From Coleophoma eucalyptorum (taxonomy: Eukaryota; Ascomycota; Leotiomycetes; Helotiales; Dermateaceae): a stretch of 64,000 nt of DNA. The stretch is taken from positions 3,547,909 through 3,611,908 of the forward strand of contig JALRME010000001.1 in NCBI GenBank assembly GCA_026120035.1. The letters run 5' to 3'. The notes below the pieces were generated by a model. That model was not told the origin of the DNA and made no database searches. It worked only from the letters and a program-made list of their open reading frames with translations. Position 1 is the first letter of the stretch, and every line of letters begins with the position of its first letter. The position numbers and the translations under genes were made by a program. Below, piece by piece: positions 37,689-48,091 of this stretch.

Positions 37689-37739
37689 GTACAATGATGC
37701 ACGACTCGCTTGTGTGCACGACTCGCTTGTGGAATACGT
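37689..37739 (-). repeat. Right terminal inverted repeat, 51 bp
   Basis: Exact reverse complement of 35907-35957, with the same internal tandem 17-nt units. It is directly followed by TA. Confidence 0.92.
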
Positions 37740-37741
37740 TA

Positions 37742-38280
37742 TTGGTAAACTACAAATGACAATTATAGGTCACTTCATTGACCCCGACTCACCTTCCTCG
37801 ACTCCTTCGGATTATCGACGAATAGAAGAAGAAATAGAAACGGTCATAATGAATCCATTTACCTTTTTAGAAACCCCTTCATGTGAATTGAAGTGGTTTA
37901 GGTTGTCACTTCAAATGGTTTTATAAATATCTTGAACCGATGTCGATTCGGTCATCTAATCAATATTGTTTAGTTAAGGTAAGTTACATGTAAACCCATA
38001 ATAAAAGAGCTAGAAAAGTATATCGCTTAATAACCTGCCTAACCGTACTAGACAGTACTGGCGGCAAACTCTCCCTGAAACTTATATTCTGTTCAATAAT
38101 ATGTCCGAAAGTGTTCTATATTACAAACAGGAAATAATTTATCCAAGGTCAATTATTTCCAGGAGTAGCAACAGGCAGCTATAACCGACTATATTTCAAG
38201 CAGTAGCTGGAAATCCAGTGAGTGGAAAGGTAGTGATAAGGCTATTTCTTGGCCGACAATAAGTAGGAATTAAGGAAACA
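37742..38280. other. AT-rich non-coding DNA
   Basis: No intact gene. Composition resembles RIP-mutated sequence. Nothing further can be supported. Confidence 0.35.
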
Positions 38281-38530
38281 ACAGCCAATTAGTATCGGAC
38301 AGCACTACGAGAAGCTTCACGACAAGGGCATATTGAAGTTATGGACAAACTACTTGCTTCAAGTGTTAATATTAACGCTGCTGATATCTAAGGTTAGATA
38401 GCACTCTATAGAGCTATATAGCATAGGAATGTTGAGTCTATAGATATATTGTTTCTACATATGCTAATATTAATTCCGTTGATACTAGCAGTCAAATAGT
38501 ACTAGAGATAGCTAATGAAGAAGAAATATA
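38281..38530 (+). pseudogene. Ankyrin-repeat relic
   Basis: One frame from about 38293 reads YRTALREASRQGHIEVMDKL, then LLASSVNINAAD, and after stops continues IALYRA..HRNVESIDILF. These are two successive ankyrin repeats in correct phase, interrupted by TAA and TAG codons at places where C-to-T changes would create them. Only a fragment remains. Such repeats are common in fungal NACHT/ankyrin proteins, but the parent gene cannot be named. Confidence 0.6.
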
Positions 38531-39184
38531 ATGATTATAGATAGACAATACGCTACACGTCAAAGTAGTAGTCAGATAGCACTAAGTGGATTTTTTGCCG
38601 TATTCCACAAGAGCAAGGGAGATACCATAGTAATTTAAAGTAGAACTATATTGTTTTGAAAAGTTGCTAGAATATTATATCTACATAGCCTACGCTCTTA
38701 GTCTTTCAAGCCATATGAACTATGAATGACTTATTAGCTGCGATACTTTATCATAATAGATATTCTACATCTGTCACTAAAATAAGGACACGTAACAACT
38801 CCAATCTTGCTTATGGCCAAGAAATCCGGCCTTCGGAACATAATATCATGTGTCTAGGATATACTAAGGTCCGGGCACTAGTGCAACTATCTGGGTGGGT
38901 TGGTATTTATTGGATACGTTTGAGCACAGAAAAATGGCTTCCCTTCAGCACTTGTAACAGGTAGTGATTGACAGATCACTTGAAGTATTAAAATTGATAT
39001 ATTCTGTTGAAATTTTCAATAATGAAGCTTGCTTGTAGCTTAAGGAAGAGAGCACATGGACCGGTGATCATAATGTGCTTTTTCTTAATTGAGTGCTGTG
39101 CTATACTAGGCTAAATTCCGGTTGATATAAATATAATATTCTTAGACTCAACTGACTCGCTTAGTTGTAATAATCCAATCACTT
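38531..39184. other. Intergenic region at the edge of cluster B
   Basis: No gene recognised. It contains AT-rich sequence after the ankyrin relic and the 3' flank of the alcohol dehydrogenase. Confidence 0.35.
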
Positions 39185-40249
39185 TCACTTCACGAGTACC
39201 ATTCGTCCTGAAACTTTTCCCGCTCTTAGCAAGCCCATTGCTTCATTCACCGAGTTCCAAGCCATCTTTTGGACCGGCACAGGGCTCAGTTTTCCTTCCT
39301 TGGCCAGCTGCACCAATTTCCGCAACTCGTCCAAATTTCCAGTAATGTTTGAATATATGGTTAAGCCTTTGAAAATGTTTGCAACAAGTGACAGCTCAAT
39401 CGTGCCTCCCATGACACCAACCTGTACCCACTTTGCTCCCTTAGTGACTAGACTGTTTACCAAGGCTGCGGTGTTTGAGCTGTTCACAAAATCGATCACA
39501 GCGATGACTAGCCCGTTAGTGGCCACCAGAACTTCCTCGTATGCGGAAGAGCTAGATGTGTTGACAGTCTTTGTTGCACCGACTGCTGTTGCAGCAGCTA
39601 GTTTCTCGTCGCTGATGTCTGCAACGACAATAGATCTATGCCCAAACGCTCTCAGCACTGATATTGCAGACAATCCTAAACCCCCTGCCCCGATGAGAAG
39701 AACGGGTTCATCTGGTGGCAAAGGCATAATCTTGCTGACTGCACTGAGGGTTGTGATTCCAGAACAGCCAAAAGTGCATGCTACTGCAGGGTCGAGATTA
39801 CCTAGCTCGACTAGATATTTTGGCTGCGGTACTAATATATACTCGGCAAAGCCCCCATTTTGTAGTGTTCCAAGTCCTCTTTGCGCAGCGCACAAGTTGT
39901 CTTCTTCCTGGCTGCAGCGAGTACAGGAGCCACAACCAAGCCACGGATATACGATCTGGCGGGACCCAATCGAGATAGGCCCTGCATCAGGTCCAATAGC
40001 AGCAACTTCTCCTAGTATTTCGTGCCCTAATGCGACCGGTAATTTTATGCCACGATCTTTGACATAAAATCTCCGTCCTCCTCCAATATCATAGAACCCT
40101 TCTGCGGTGTGGAGGTCTGAGTGACACACGCCTGAGTGAGTAACCCTGAGTAAAATTTCTGTTCCTTTGGGTACTGGAATGGGCTGGCGGATCTTCTCGA
40201 AAGGGGTATCCCATTCTGTCAGTGCCCAGACATCCATTAGTTCTGCCAT
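39185..40249 (-). CDS. Zinc-dependent alcohol dehydrogenase
   Basis: 354 residues, one exon. The catalytic zinc site is visible (SGVCHSDLH and LGHEILGE). The structural zinc cysteines lie in CGSCTRCSQEEDNLC. A Rossmann motif reads LLIGAGGLGLSA. All key residues are present, so it should interconvert an alcohol and a ketone or aldehyde with NAD(P). The start at 40249 gives the usual N-terminus of the family. It is divergent from the aldehyde dehydrogenase and shares a 447-base promoter with it, suggesting consecutive steps and shared control. Confidence 0.93.
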   Translation of the reverse strand: MAELMDVWALTEWDTPFEKIRQPIPVPKGTEILLRVTHSGVCHSDLHTAEGFYDIGGGRRFYVKDRGIKLPVALGHEILGEVAAIGPDAGPISIGSRQIVYPWLGCGSCTRCSQEEDNLCAAQRGLGTLQNGGFAEYILVPQPKYLVELGNLDPAVACTFGCSGITTLSAVSKIMPLPPDEPVLLIGAGGLGLSAISVLRAFGHRSIVVADISDEKLAAATAVGATKTVNTSSSSAYEEVLVATNGLVIAVIDFVNSSNTAALVNSLVTKGAKWVQVGVMGGTIELSLVANIFKGLTIYSNITGNLDELRKLVQLAKEGKLSPVPVQKMAWNSVNEAMGLLRAGKVSGRMVLVK

Positions 40250-40696
40250 TGTTGTTTATCTTTGCGAAAATTGACACTAAAGACAGCAAGTCCGTAGACA
40301 TTTATCTCGCTAATCAAGCTCATCGGGCTGGATTGACGTCAGTGTAGCTCCACAGAAAGTCCAACCGGGTTTTTTTCCGAGTTATACAGGCGAGCGCCGA
40401 GCTTCGGTTTTCCCCCGAAGCTTAAATGCAACTGGAACATGATCTACCAGCCATGCATATCAGAAATAAGGGAGACATCGGTAATGTCCTAGGGGCAGTT
40501 TGGGAATTGAATATCTTTCGGACCGAGGTCCCAACACAGCTCGGCAGATCTCTGCAAGTACTTGGATGGAAATTTAAGAGTTTTGCCTGTAACATATTGA
40601 AAGTACATGTTCAATAAATGGTGAAACTCTGTCTTGATCGTTTTTATCGGCCTGACTATACTTTTTGTCTAACGAATTATATTGGAAAACGCAAAA
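40250..40696. promoter_or_regulatory. Divergent promoter of ADH and ALDH with CGG/CCG motifs
   Basis: It contains a perfect inverted repeat, AGCTTCGG with 7-nt spacer and CCGAAGCT (40400-40422), giving CGG-N7-CCG. It also has CGGACCG (CGG-N1-CCG) at 40519-40525. Both are shapes bound by Zn2Cys6 dimers. The two regulator genes in this cluster are candidates; the link is inference. Confidence 0.45.
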
Positions 40697-42217
40697 ATGG
40701 GTAGCAGTGATTTAGATCCAAAAGGATACACCAAATTATTCTTGAATGGTCAATACGTCGCAGCTCAAAGCGAAGACACGTATAGCCTCAAAAACCCCAA
40801 GGATAACAGTGTCGTTATTCACAATGTCCCGATCGCTGGTCCTGCTGACGTTGAGGCGGCGGTCCAATACGCTGAAGAGGCACTCCGTGGACCATGGAGT
40901 CGATTTACAGCTATGCAAAGGACCGAGTGTTTCCTCAAATTAGCCTCACTGCTTGATGAAGAGCTCTTGCCAGTTCTAACACTGGACTCAAAAACATCAG
41001 GAATTCCGGTTTCCCTAGCTCCAATTCGCGAGCGAAATTATATCAGAAATTGCGTGCTGTACTATGCGGGGTGGACTGACAAACAGAAAGGGGACTACTT
41101 TCCAGCTGATGATGGTAAGTTACGATGATCAAAAGTCATGTTTGATAACTGACAGCAGCATATCTTAGGATTTGTGAAGTTTGTTCGACATGAGCCACTT
41201 GGCGTATGTGCTGCCATCAACCCATTCAACTCATCGGTGCCATGCCTTTTTCTGAAGGTTGCGCCTGCACTTGCTACGGGAAACGTTATGATTGTGAAAC
41301 CCAGTGAGAAGACACCACTAGGATCTTTAGCTGTTGCATCTCTATTTGACAAAGCTGGCTTTCCTCCCGGAGTTGTCCAGGTTATCACAGGCCCTGGATC
41401 TACTGGCGCACTACTCGCTGAGCATATGAGGATTCGAAAAGTTAGTTTTACTGGCTCGATCGCAACAGGCAAAAATATTCAAGTAGCAGCAGCTCGAAGT
41501 AACTTAAAACGGGTTACACTAGAGCTCGGGGGGAAGAGTCCAGCAGTCATTTTCGAGGATGCGAATCTCGAAAATGCAATCAGATGGACAATTGATGGAA
41601 TCTTAACACGAAGTGGACAGCTTTGTGTTGCTGCTTCAAGAGTGTATGTCCAGAGGAGTATTGCAGATGAATTCATCAGTCAATATAAGAAAAGAATGAA
41701 GGCAGCTGCCAATGACTTTGGAGATCCTCAAAATCCAGCTGTCAAGCTAGGACCTATGGTTGATGAGTCTCAGCTTGAGCGAGTTAAAAACATGGTGGAG
41801 CGAGGAAGATCTGAAGCTGAGCTACTTGTCGGAGGTGGCCAACACGGCAATACAGGCTGTTATATGGAACCAACAGTGTTTCTAAACCCAAAGACCGACG
41901 CTGAAATCTATCGAAAGGAAGTTTTTGGTCCAGTTAGTATTATTAAGACATTCGAGACGGAGGAAGAGGTTATAAAGCTTGCCAACGACACTGAATTTGG
42001 TCTTATGTCTGGGGTCTTCACACAAGATATCTCACGAGCTCTACGGGTGTCCTCAATGCTAGAGTCAGGCGTTGTTGGTGTCAACTGTGTCAGCATACAA
42101 AACTTACAAGTGCCTTTTGGAGGGAAAAAGCAGAGCGGTACCGGGCGGGAATTCGGGGAGTATGCCTTGAGGTTGTACACTGAGCCAAAGACAGTCATTA
42201 TCAATATAGCTGCATAG
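40697..42217 (+). CDS. Aldehyde dehydrogenase (NAD(P)-dependent)
   Basis: 488 residues in two exons (40697-41114 and 41169-42217). The start is the ATG at 40697 (MGSSDL). Motifs in order: NPFNSSVPC substrate/cofactor region, KPSEKTP, FTGSIATGK, the general-base glutamate in LELGGKSP, the catalytic cysteine in SGQLCVAASR, and EVFGPV near the end. Everything needed for oxidation of an aldehyde to an acid is present. The C-terminal FGGKKQSGTGRE element is typical of the family. It is placed to act after the alcohol dehydrogenase next door. Confidence 0.93.
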
Positions 42218-42496
42218 TTAGCTATTTTTACATTGTAACTTGAAAGTCCAGCATCTCGTTTTGTAATAGTACACTGAGACGGTATTGTAAAAACCAAATA
42301 TATACTACCTCAACGATGGTGAGCGGTCCCGTACATGCGAAATTAAATAGTTAGGCTTTGCTTGGGCGGGGATTTACAAGACCCGTCTACTCTCTCGTGA
42401 AAAATTAAATTGGAAATTAAACATTCATGAAAAGCAATAGCCTTGTAATCCGAATAAGGTCGAACAGTTGGGCTGGGTTGATATCAACATATCTAA

Positions 42497-43498
42497 CTAT
42501 TTAAGGATCCTGTATGTCACAAAGTGTCTTATATGTGCTGCGATTTCATCGGGCTTCTCCATTGGCGACCAATGTGCAGACTCAATCCTAACCTCCTTCA
42601 AATCTGGAACGAGCCCTAGGCTCTTTGCCGGGGTCATCATTTCCGGCAAGCAAACGGCGTCCTCGGTACAAATTATAAACAACATTGGCACCGTAATGGC
42701 CAAGCTCTCCTTTGGAATAGTCGAGTCCGACATATATTGGATGTTTAAAGCAGTGGCCTTGTACATCTGCAAGACTGATGCAAAACCATCTGTGCTAAAT
42801 TGCTGCATGAACTTATCTTTCCATTCCGACTTTTCTGCATATGCCTTCACTGGCACCTCCTCCATGCCAAGCAAAAACTTGCGCATAGCGCCTGGAACAC
42901 AGAATAACTTTTTCATCCAGTGTTCTACATCGCCATGCAACACCTGCCACATCTTCTCCAAATTGGCCTCTATTATCTCAGGAGCATCGGGTGCAGTCAA
43001 GAACTCCCAATACGAAAATTGTGGATATCCCCACGTCTTTTCTGTGAATTCATTCACAGCAGCAAGATCAAAAGGTTGTTCTGATGGAATCATGTATGCG
43101 GTATTGAGGAGGACCACGCCACTGAATAGCTCGCGTTTGTGAAGATAGGTGCGCTGAGCGAGAGCGCTGCCCCAATCGTGTCCGATAATGATCGTAAATT
43201 CGATGTTCTCCTTATTGAGGATGTCTGCAAGGTCATCGGCTTGATCTTTGTATGCGTATAAACTCGTGTCCTCTGGTTTATCGCTACCTGCATATCCTAA
43301 GCAATCGGGAATGATAATTTTATTTGGTAGGTCGCAAAGTTTGGCGACTACATCTGCCCACAAATTTGCTGAATCGGGAAAACCATGAATGAAAAACAAA
43401 GCAGGTGACTTCTTCGTAGATTCACCATTAAGTGAGACATAATATGTATACTTGAGTGAGCGTCGCGTGATGAGCGTTTTCCGTTGTAGTATCTCCAT
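42497..43498 (-). CDS. Epoxide hydrolase-like alpha/beta hydrolase
   Basis: About 333 residues in a single exon. The start is set at the ATG at 43498 (MEILQRK); codons further upstream need a non-ATG start. It has the oxyanion motif FFIHGFPDS and the nucleophile elbow GHDWGSAL with aspartate, the signature of epoxide hydrolases and dehalogenases. Acid and histidine follow in ICTEDAV and ESAHWSPMEKP. In this cluster it could open an epoxide made by a neighbouring flavoenzyme. Lactone hydrolysis after a Baeyer-Villiger step is less likely given the aspartate nucleophile, but cannot be excluded. It shares a divergent promoter with the FAD monooxygenase fusion gene. Confidence 0.88.
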   Translation of the reverse strand: MEILQRKTLITRRSLKYTYYVSLNGESTKKSPALFFIHGFPDSANLWADVVAKLCDLPNKIIIPDCLGYAGSDKPEDTSLYAYKDQADDLADILNKENIEFTIIIGHDWGSALAQRTYLHKRELFSGVVLLNTAYMIPSEQPFDLAAVNEFTEKTWGYPQFSYWEFLTAPDAPEIIEANLEKMWQVLHGDVEHWMKKLFCVPGAMRKFLLGMEEVPVKAYAEKSEWKDKFMQQFSTDGFASVLQMYKATALNIQYMSDSTIPKESLAITVPMLFIICTEDAVCLPEMMTPAKSLGLVPDLKEVRIESAHWSPMEKPDEIAAHIRHFVTYRILK

Positions 43499-44144
43499 AA
43501 TAAGTACGGGGCAATGGTCCAAAGGTTGTTATATGACCCCTAAAACTGGACTTGCGTTGATGGTATGGCAGCTGTGTTGAACCGATGATATAGTAATTGA
43601 AGCTCTCTCAGTTCAAAGCACTCTTGAGTTAGGTCGATACACCTTGATGCTGTCCCGTACGTCACCTCTAGAAATAGGCAAACAAAATTACAATAATTAT
43701 TCAACCAAGAAAAGACTTTAATCTAGATAGAATAAGCCATAAAGGGGTAATTTGAAAGAGGACATAGTCGCTCGGTCCGCATTTCCGTAGGTGGTGGTTG
43801 TTTTTCGGCTATCTATATTGTTTCTCCGGATATTCAACCCGCCAGATTTCCATGCGGAGCAATCTAGGCTTTCATAACTCTTTTTCAATTCGAGAGCCAA
43901 TGAATTAGTTCTGGCTGTGATCGGAAACCCGAAACAATGGGGGGTCATCCGTGGCAGCTTTTGCAGGCATTCCTTCAGCTTCCTAGAGGTCGTGGCTAGG
44001 CCATAAAATGAAACATTATCTGATCACACTAGGAATATAAAGTCAGTCATATAAGACATATATTATTAATTCCCATGTGCATCTACTACTTCAGAATCCT
44101 CTCCATCTTACTCAAATATTCATTCTTGGCCGAACAACAACATA
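43499..44144. promoter_or_regulatory. Divergent promoter of hydrolase and FMO fusion
   Basis: 646 bases. It has CGGTCCG (CGG-N1-CCG) at 43773-43779, the same shape as the site at 40519-40525, and a TATA-like run (tataaagtcagtcatataaga) near 44038, about 105 bases before the FMO start. Confidence 0.4.
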
Positions 44145-46779
44145 ATGAAGTCCAAAAACGAATTCAAAGTTGTCATTGGGGGCGGTAGTATTACTGGCCT
44201 CACATTGGCTAATATGCTGCAACTCTATGATATAGATTTTGTCATTCTTGAAGCATATTTGGATATTGCCCCCCAGGTTGGTGCAAGTATTGGTATGTTG
44301 CCACACGGCAACAGGATATTGGATCAGCTTGGCCTGTTCCAGAAGATTCTGGAGCTATGCCCTCCTTTAGACTCATTTCATTTTCGCGATGAGACGGGTA
44401 ACATAATTTGCGAATTCAGAGGCATGAATCACTCTATGCATGAAAGGTGAAGTTACGCTGCGAAACTAGAAGATATATAAATCTAAGTCTATCTAGGCAC
44501 GGCTATCCGATCACATTTTTGGACCGCCAAATGGTACTTCAAGTGCTTTATGACAATATCCGAGACAAAACAAAGATCCTCACGAAGAAACGCGTCGAAA
44601 AGGTAGAGATAACTGATGATGGAGTTGTTGTTACGACTTCCGATAAATCTTCCTATAAAGGCGATATTCTTGTTGGGGCTGATGGAATCCACAGCTCTGT
44701 GAGAGGAGAAATGTGGAGGATCGCGAATGATATATCACCGGGGTGGATTCCATCTGATGAACATTCTTGTAAGTTTGACAATATCAATATCAACCTCCTG
44801 CACTGACCTGTCTCAGCGGTTCCTTGTGATTATGGATGCGTTTTCGGAATCTCCAATCCCTGTGATGGCATTGAGCCTGGTGCATCGAACTCGGTATTTA
44901 GGAAGCATGAGTCCTATGTCGTTAATGGCGGTCCTGAAGGTCGTGTTTACTGGTTCTATTTCTACAAATTAGCGCAGCGAGCTTATGGCGACGATATTCC
45001 ATCCTACACTAAAGAAGACGAGAAGAAGCTGCTCGCACAACGAGAAAATGACAATATCACTCCGAATCTAAAATTCAAAGACCTATTGGATAAAAAGATA
45101 ACGTCGGTCTTGGTGCCTTTGCAGGAGTATGTCTTTAGGCAGTGGTATTTCAAGCGCATCATTACCATTGGCGACGCCGCACACAAGGTAAGAACACCTC
45201 CCATCTGAGCCGTGTTTGGCTGACCAGTTACAGTTCCACCCAATCGCAGGGCATGGTGGTAATGCTTGTATTGAATCGGCAGCTGTTCTGGTCAACGCAC
45301 TTCGCAATGTACTTGCAAAGTCAGCAGAAAAGCCCACACTAGAACAGATTGAGTACGCATTTGCCACGACACAAGCAACTCGACAAGCAAGGGCGATCAC
45401 TCTTAAGGTACAGTCACATGAACAACAGCGGACTGAACTACTGGACACGCCATTCCATGAACTTGCGGCATTTTATCTGTTGCCAATGACCGATGTTGAG
45501 GACGTTACTTTCAATTTCTCTCGCAGCATGCCGCTCGCCGAGAAGCTCAACAGCCCGAAATTGAGCTCTGTCGCGAGACTCATACCTTACAAGGATGAGC
45601 TTTTGAGTAGTCCACTACCTAGGGGAATGAAAAAGTGGTACTTCATAGGATTCTACCTACTCGTTGCTGGACTAGTCCATTACGGTATGTGGGTCTGGTC
45701 AGCCCACTATGGTCTTGGAAATCACTTGGAAACTATCTTGAAGACAGGAAAGTTCTCATACGATGCAAGTTTTCCTCTAAAGCGTAAGTATACTGGGATC
45801 AAATTTATTGATGACTATTTGGTGTTCTTGGCAGCAGCATATATGCCAGGTCTACAAAGTTGGGACCCGAATTTTGGAACTCTGCAGATGTATTTTCTCG
45901 GAATGCTCATTCAACCCATTACGGTGTGGTCTGTCGAGGCATATCGAAAACGCAATGTGCTAACACCTCTATCACTGTAAGTAATAACTTAACACTACCT
46001 TTGTTTGAACAGTTCATTCATATTTTCCCAGGATCACCATCTGGTTCACATTAGTCCAGTGGGCTGGCGTCGGAATCTACATGCCAATTTACTACGCTGT
46101 CTATACCTACGTTTCTGAGCCAGAAACTTACTGGTGGCCACTCAACCGAGAAATTCAGATCCAATATGCTACATCGCTAATATGGGCTATTATGGTCGGA
46201 TACGCTCTTCCGACACTTCTCATGTTCTTACCGTGGAAGGATTCATCCACAGTCCAAAATTTTGAGTCTCTTTGGCAATTGTCCCCAATGTTTGTCCCGC
46301 TCCTTTGCGGCATTCTTGGGTATTTTTATGCGAGGAAACATAATCTCGTCCGGGTCCCGCCAAAAGCTAAGCAGGCTTTCCCAGATGTTCCTCACCTCAA
46401 GAAACTTTATTTTGTCACTGGCACACTGGGCTTGGCATTACATCTTTATTGCTTTACTAAAATTCTGGCGTCGTCTAACCTGAGCTTCACTTCAGTCTTT
46501 TGGCCTGATTTTACAGCTGAGCCAAAGCCACTCGGAGAAGGTCTCAGATCCCTGTTCATGGCAGACTTCTGGGGTTTTGAAATTGCCACATATGCTTGGC
46601 TATGCATGGCTGCGTGGGATTTGAAGAGAATGGGCCGGGTAAGTGTCAGCATTGGGAAAGTCTCGGCTCTCATCGCTTTGGGCAGTCTCATTGTTGGTCC
46701 CGGTGCTACCATGTCGGCGGTTTGGTACTGGAGAGAAGGTGCTTTAGCTAAAACGAGCTTTGGTCAAGGTCTAATATGA
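44145..46779 (+). CDS. FAD monooxygenase fused to a polytopic membrane domain
   Basis: About 811 residues in five exons: 44145-44446, 44497-44768, 44817-45187, 45234-45976, 46032-46779. Residues 1 to about 440 form a group-A flavin monooxygenase: VVIGGGSITGL for FAD, LVGADGIHSSVR, and ITIGDAAHKFHPIAGHGG. From about residue 447 to the end there are about seven or eight hydrophobic helices (for example WYFIGFYLLVAGLVHY, WFTLVQWAGVGIYM, ALIALGSLIVGPGA). Between them are acidic and aromatic loops such as QPITVWSVEAYRKRN. Such FMO-membrane fusions occur in fungal terpenoid and meroterpenoid clusters, where an epoxidase and a Pyr4- or MacJ-like membrane cyclase act in sequence. That parallel is tentative. 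No prenyltransferase or terpene synthase is in the window. Confidence 0.82.
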
Positions 46780-48091
46780 TCATGCGCGGTCACAGTCTCG
46801 ACTTCGACGATTGGCGAAAGTTTATTGTCCGCGTGGCTCGATATCTCTTGGAAAAGGCTTATTAGACGTGAATGCAACTACAAAAAGGTTATTGGACATG
46901 TCAAAAACATAAACTTAAGAAAATATTTGGACCAAAGCTTTGCTATCGTTAAATGGGGCAGGGCCTGCATGTCAGAACAGTGATCTTAGTGAGTCTCATT
47001 GATAGCAAACATTCTACACACGCTTGCTGTCAGTTTTTTGTTGTTACAATACGACTAAATTACTCTCTATTCAACCATTATGCTCCCTTAATTAATGACC
47101 GCGCCACTTATGCCATTTCTCTGTAGTTTCAGTCCAGGATTTTCTTGTTCCAATACGCAAGTCCAGCATCATTGAGGATGGAGTCATTATTATTAAGGTG
47201 TTAGAAGTTAGCGTCGGCTCTGGCCTATGGTTTCTCTATACAAGTGCCACATGAATATTGTTAAAATACCACCAATAAACTTGTAGGACCAACCATCACA
47301 TCCACTGAAATGCTCCATACCATGCATGGTGCGAGACGATTTGCCCAGATGATCTTGATGCGACGGAGATTTGGAAAGAGGCAACGAGCTCGCATTTAGA
47401 TGCATTGTGCGCTGAGGACCACAATGTGCAAAATCCCATAATATGTATGCCACTAGAAATAAAACTTGATGAATTTAAAAAACGAATACAAATGCTGTCG
47501 GGATGCATCCACTGTACAGGGATATTGCATCCCATGAGTGCTATTGGTGAAATTTGTGAACCAAGATTATTTTCGTTAATGACTGCTGTTCTGTCTTTGT
47601 CCAGGGATTAACCCATCAAACAAGCTTCTCTCTGCAGCCTCCATACCCCAATCGCATAGTAAAGCCAATCAGAAATAATAAGAATTGTCTTGGGGTCACG
47701 TTCAGTATCCCTTTGGAATGCCTAAAGAGTCTTGGCTCGAAATTGTCAGCATTCTTTGTAATCAATAAATTGTTGAAAGCATTCAAGGATGTTCATCCAG
47801 CTACATTATATAGCGGAGTATACCATTTATACATAACACAGTTTAGAACAGAGCTATATGATATAGTATTGACAGGAATGGCTGGCCAAAGGCCGCCAAA
47901 GGACTTCGATAGCCACCTCTGCCCTTATCATTACGAAACGGCGAATTCACACATCTAATGAGACCTTACAGCAATCGTGAAAATATTTGAAACGTTAACC
48001 CGCATCTCGCGTTGCTTCTTGCTCTGATGGCCTGCTTCCAATAATCTGAAATGATTCGAGCCATTTAAAGTTATCTGACGGATCATTTGGA
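46780..48091. other. Intergenic, convergent 3' ends
   Basis: 1.3 kb between two genes that end towards each other. Several short open frames (for example 47713-47958) have no motif. No RNA gene or mobile element is recognised. Confidence 0.4.

Larger units (their letters stand above)
35907..37739 (-). mobile_element. Fot1/pogo-like DNA transposon, RIP-decayed
   Basis: 1,833 bp bounded by perfect 51-bp terminal inverted repeats (35907-35957 and 37689-37739). Each flank carries the dinucleotide TA (35905-35906 and 37740-37741), the target-site duplication expected of Tc1/mariner-superfamily elements. The internal sequence is TA-rich, poor in CA and TG, and holds a broken transposase on the minus strand. 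Size, TA target and transposase remains all fit the fungal Fot1 group, which is about 1.9 kb. The body cannot make a working transposase, so any movement would need one supplied in trans. Confidence 0.88.
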
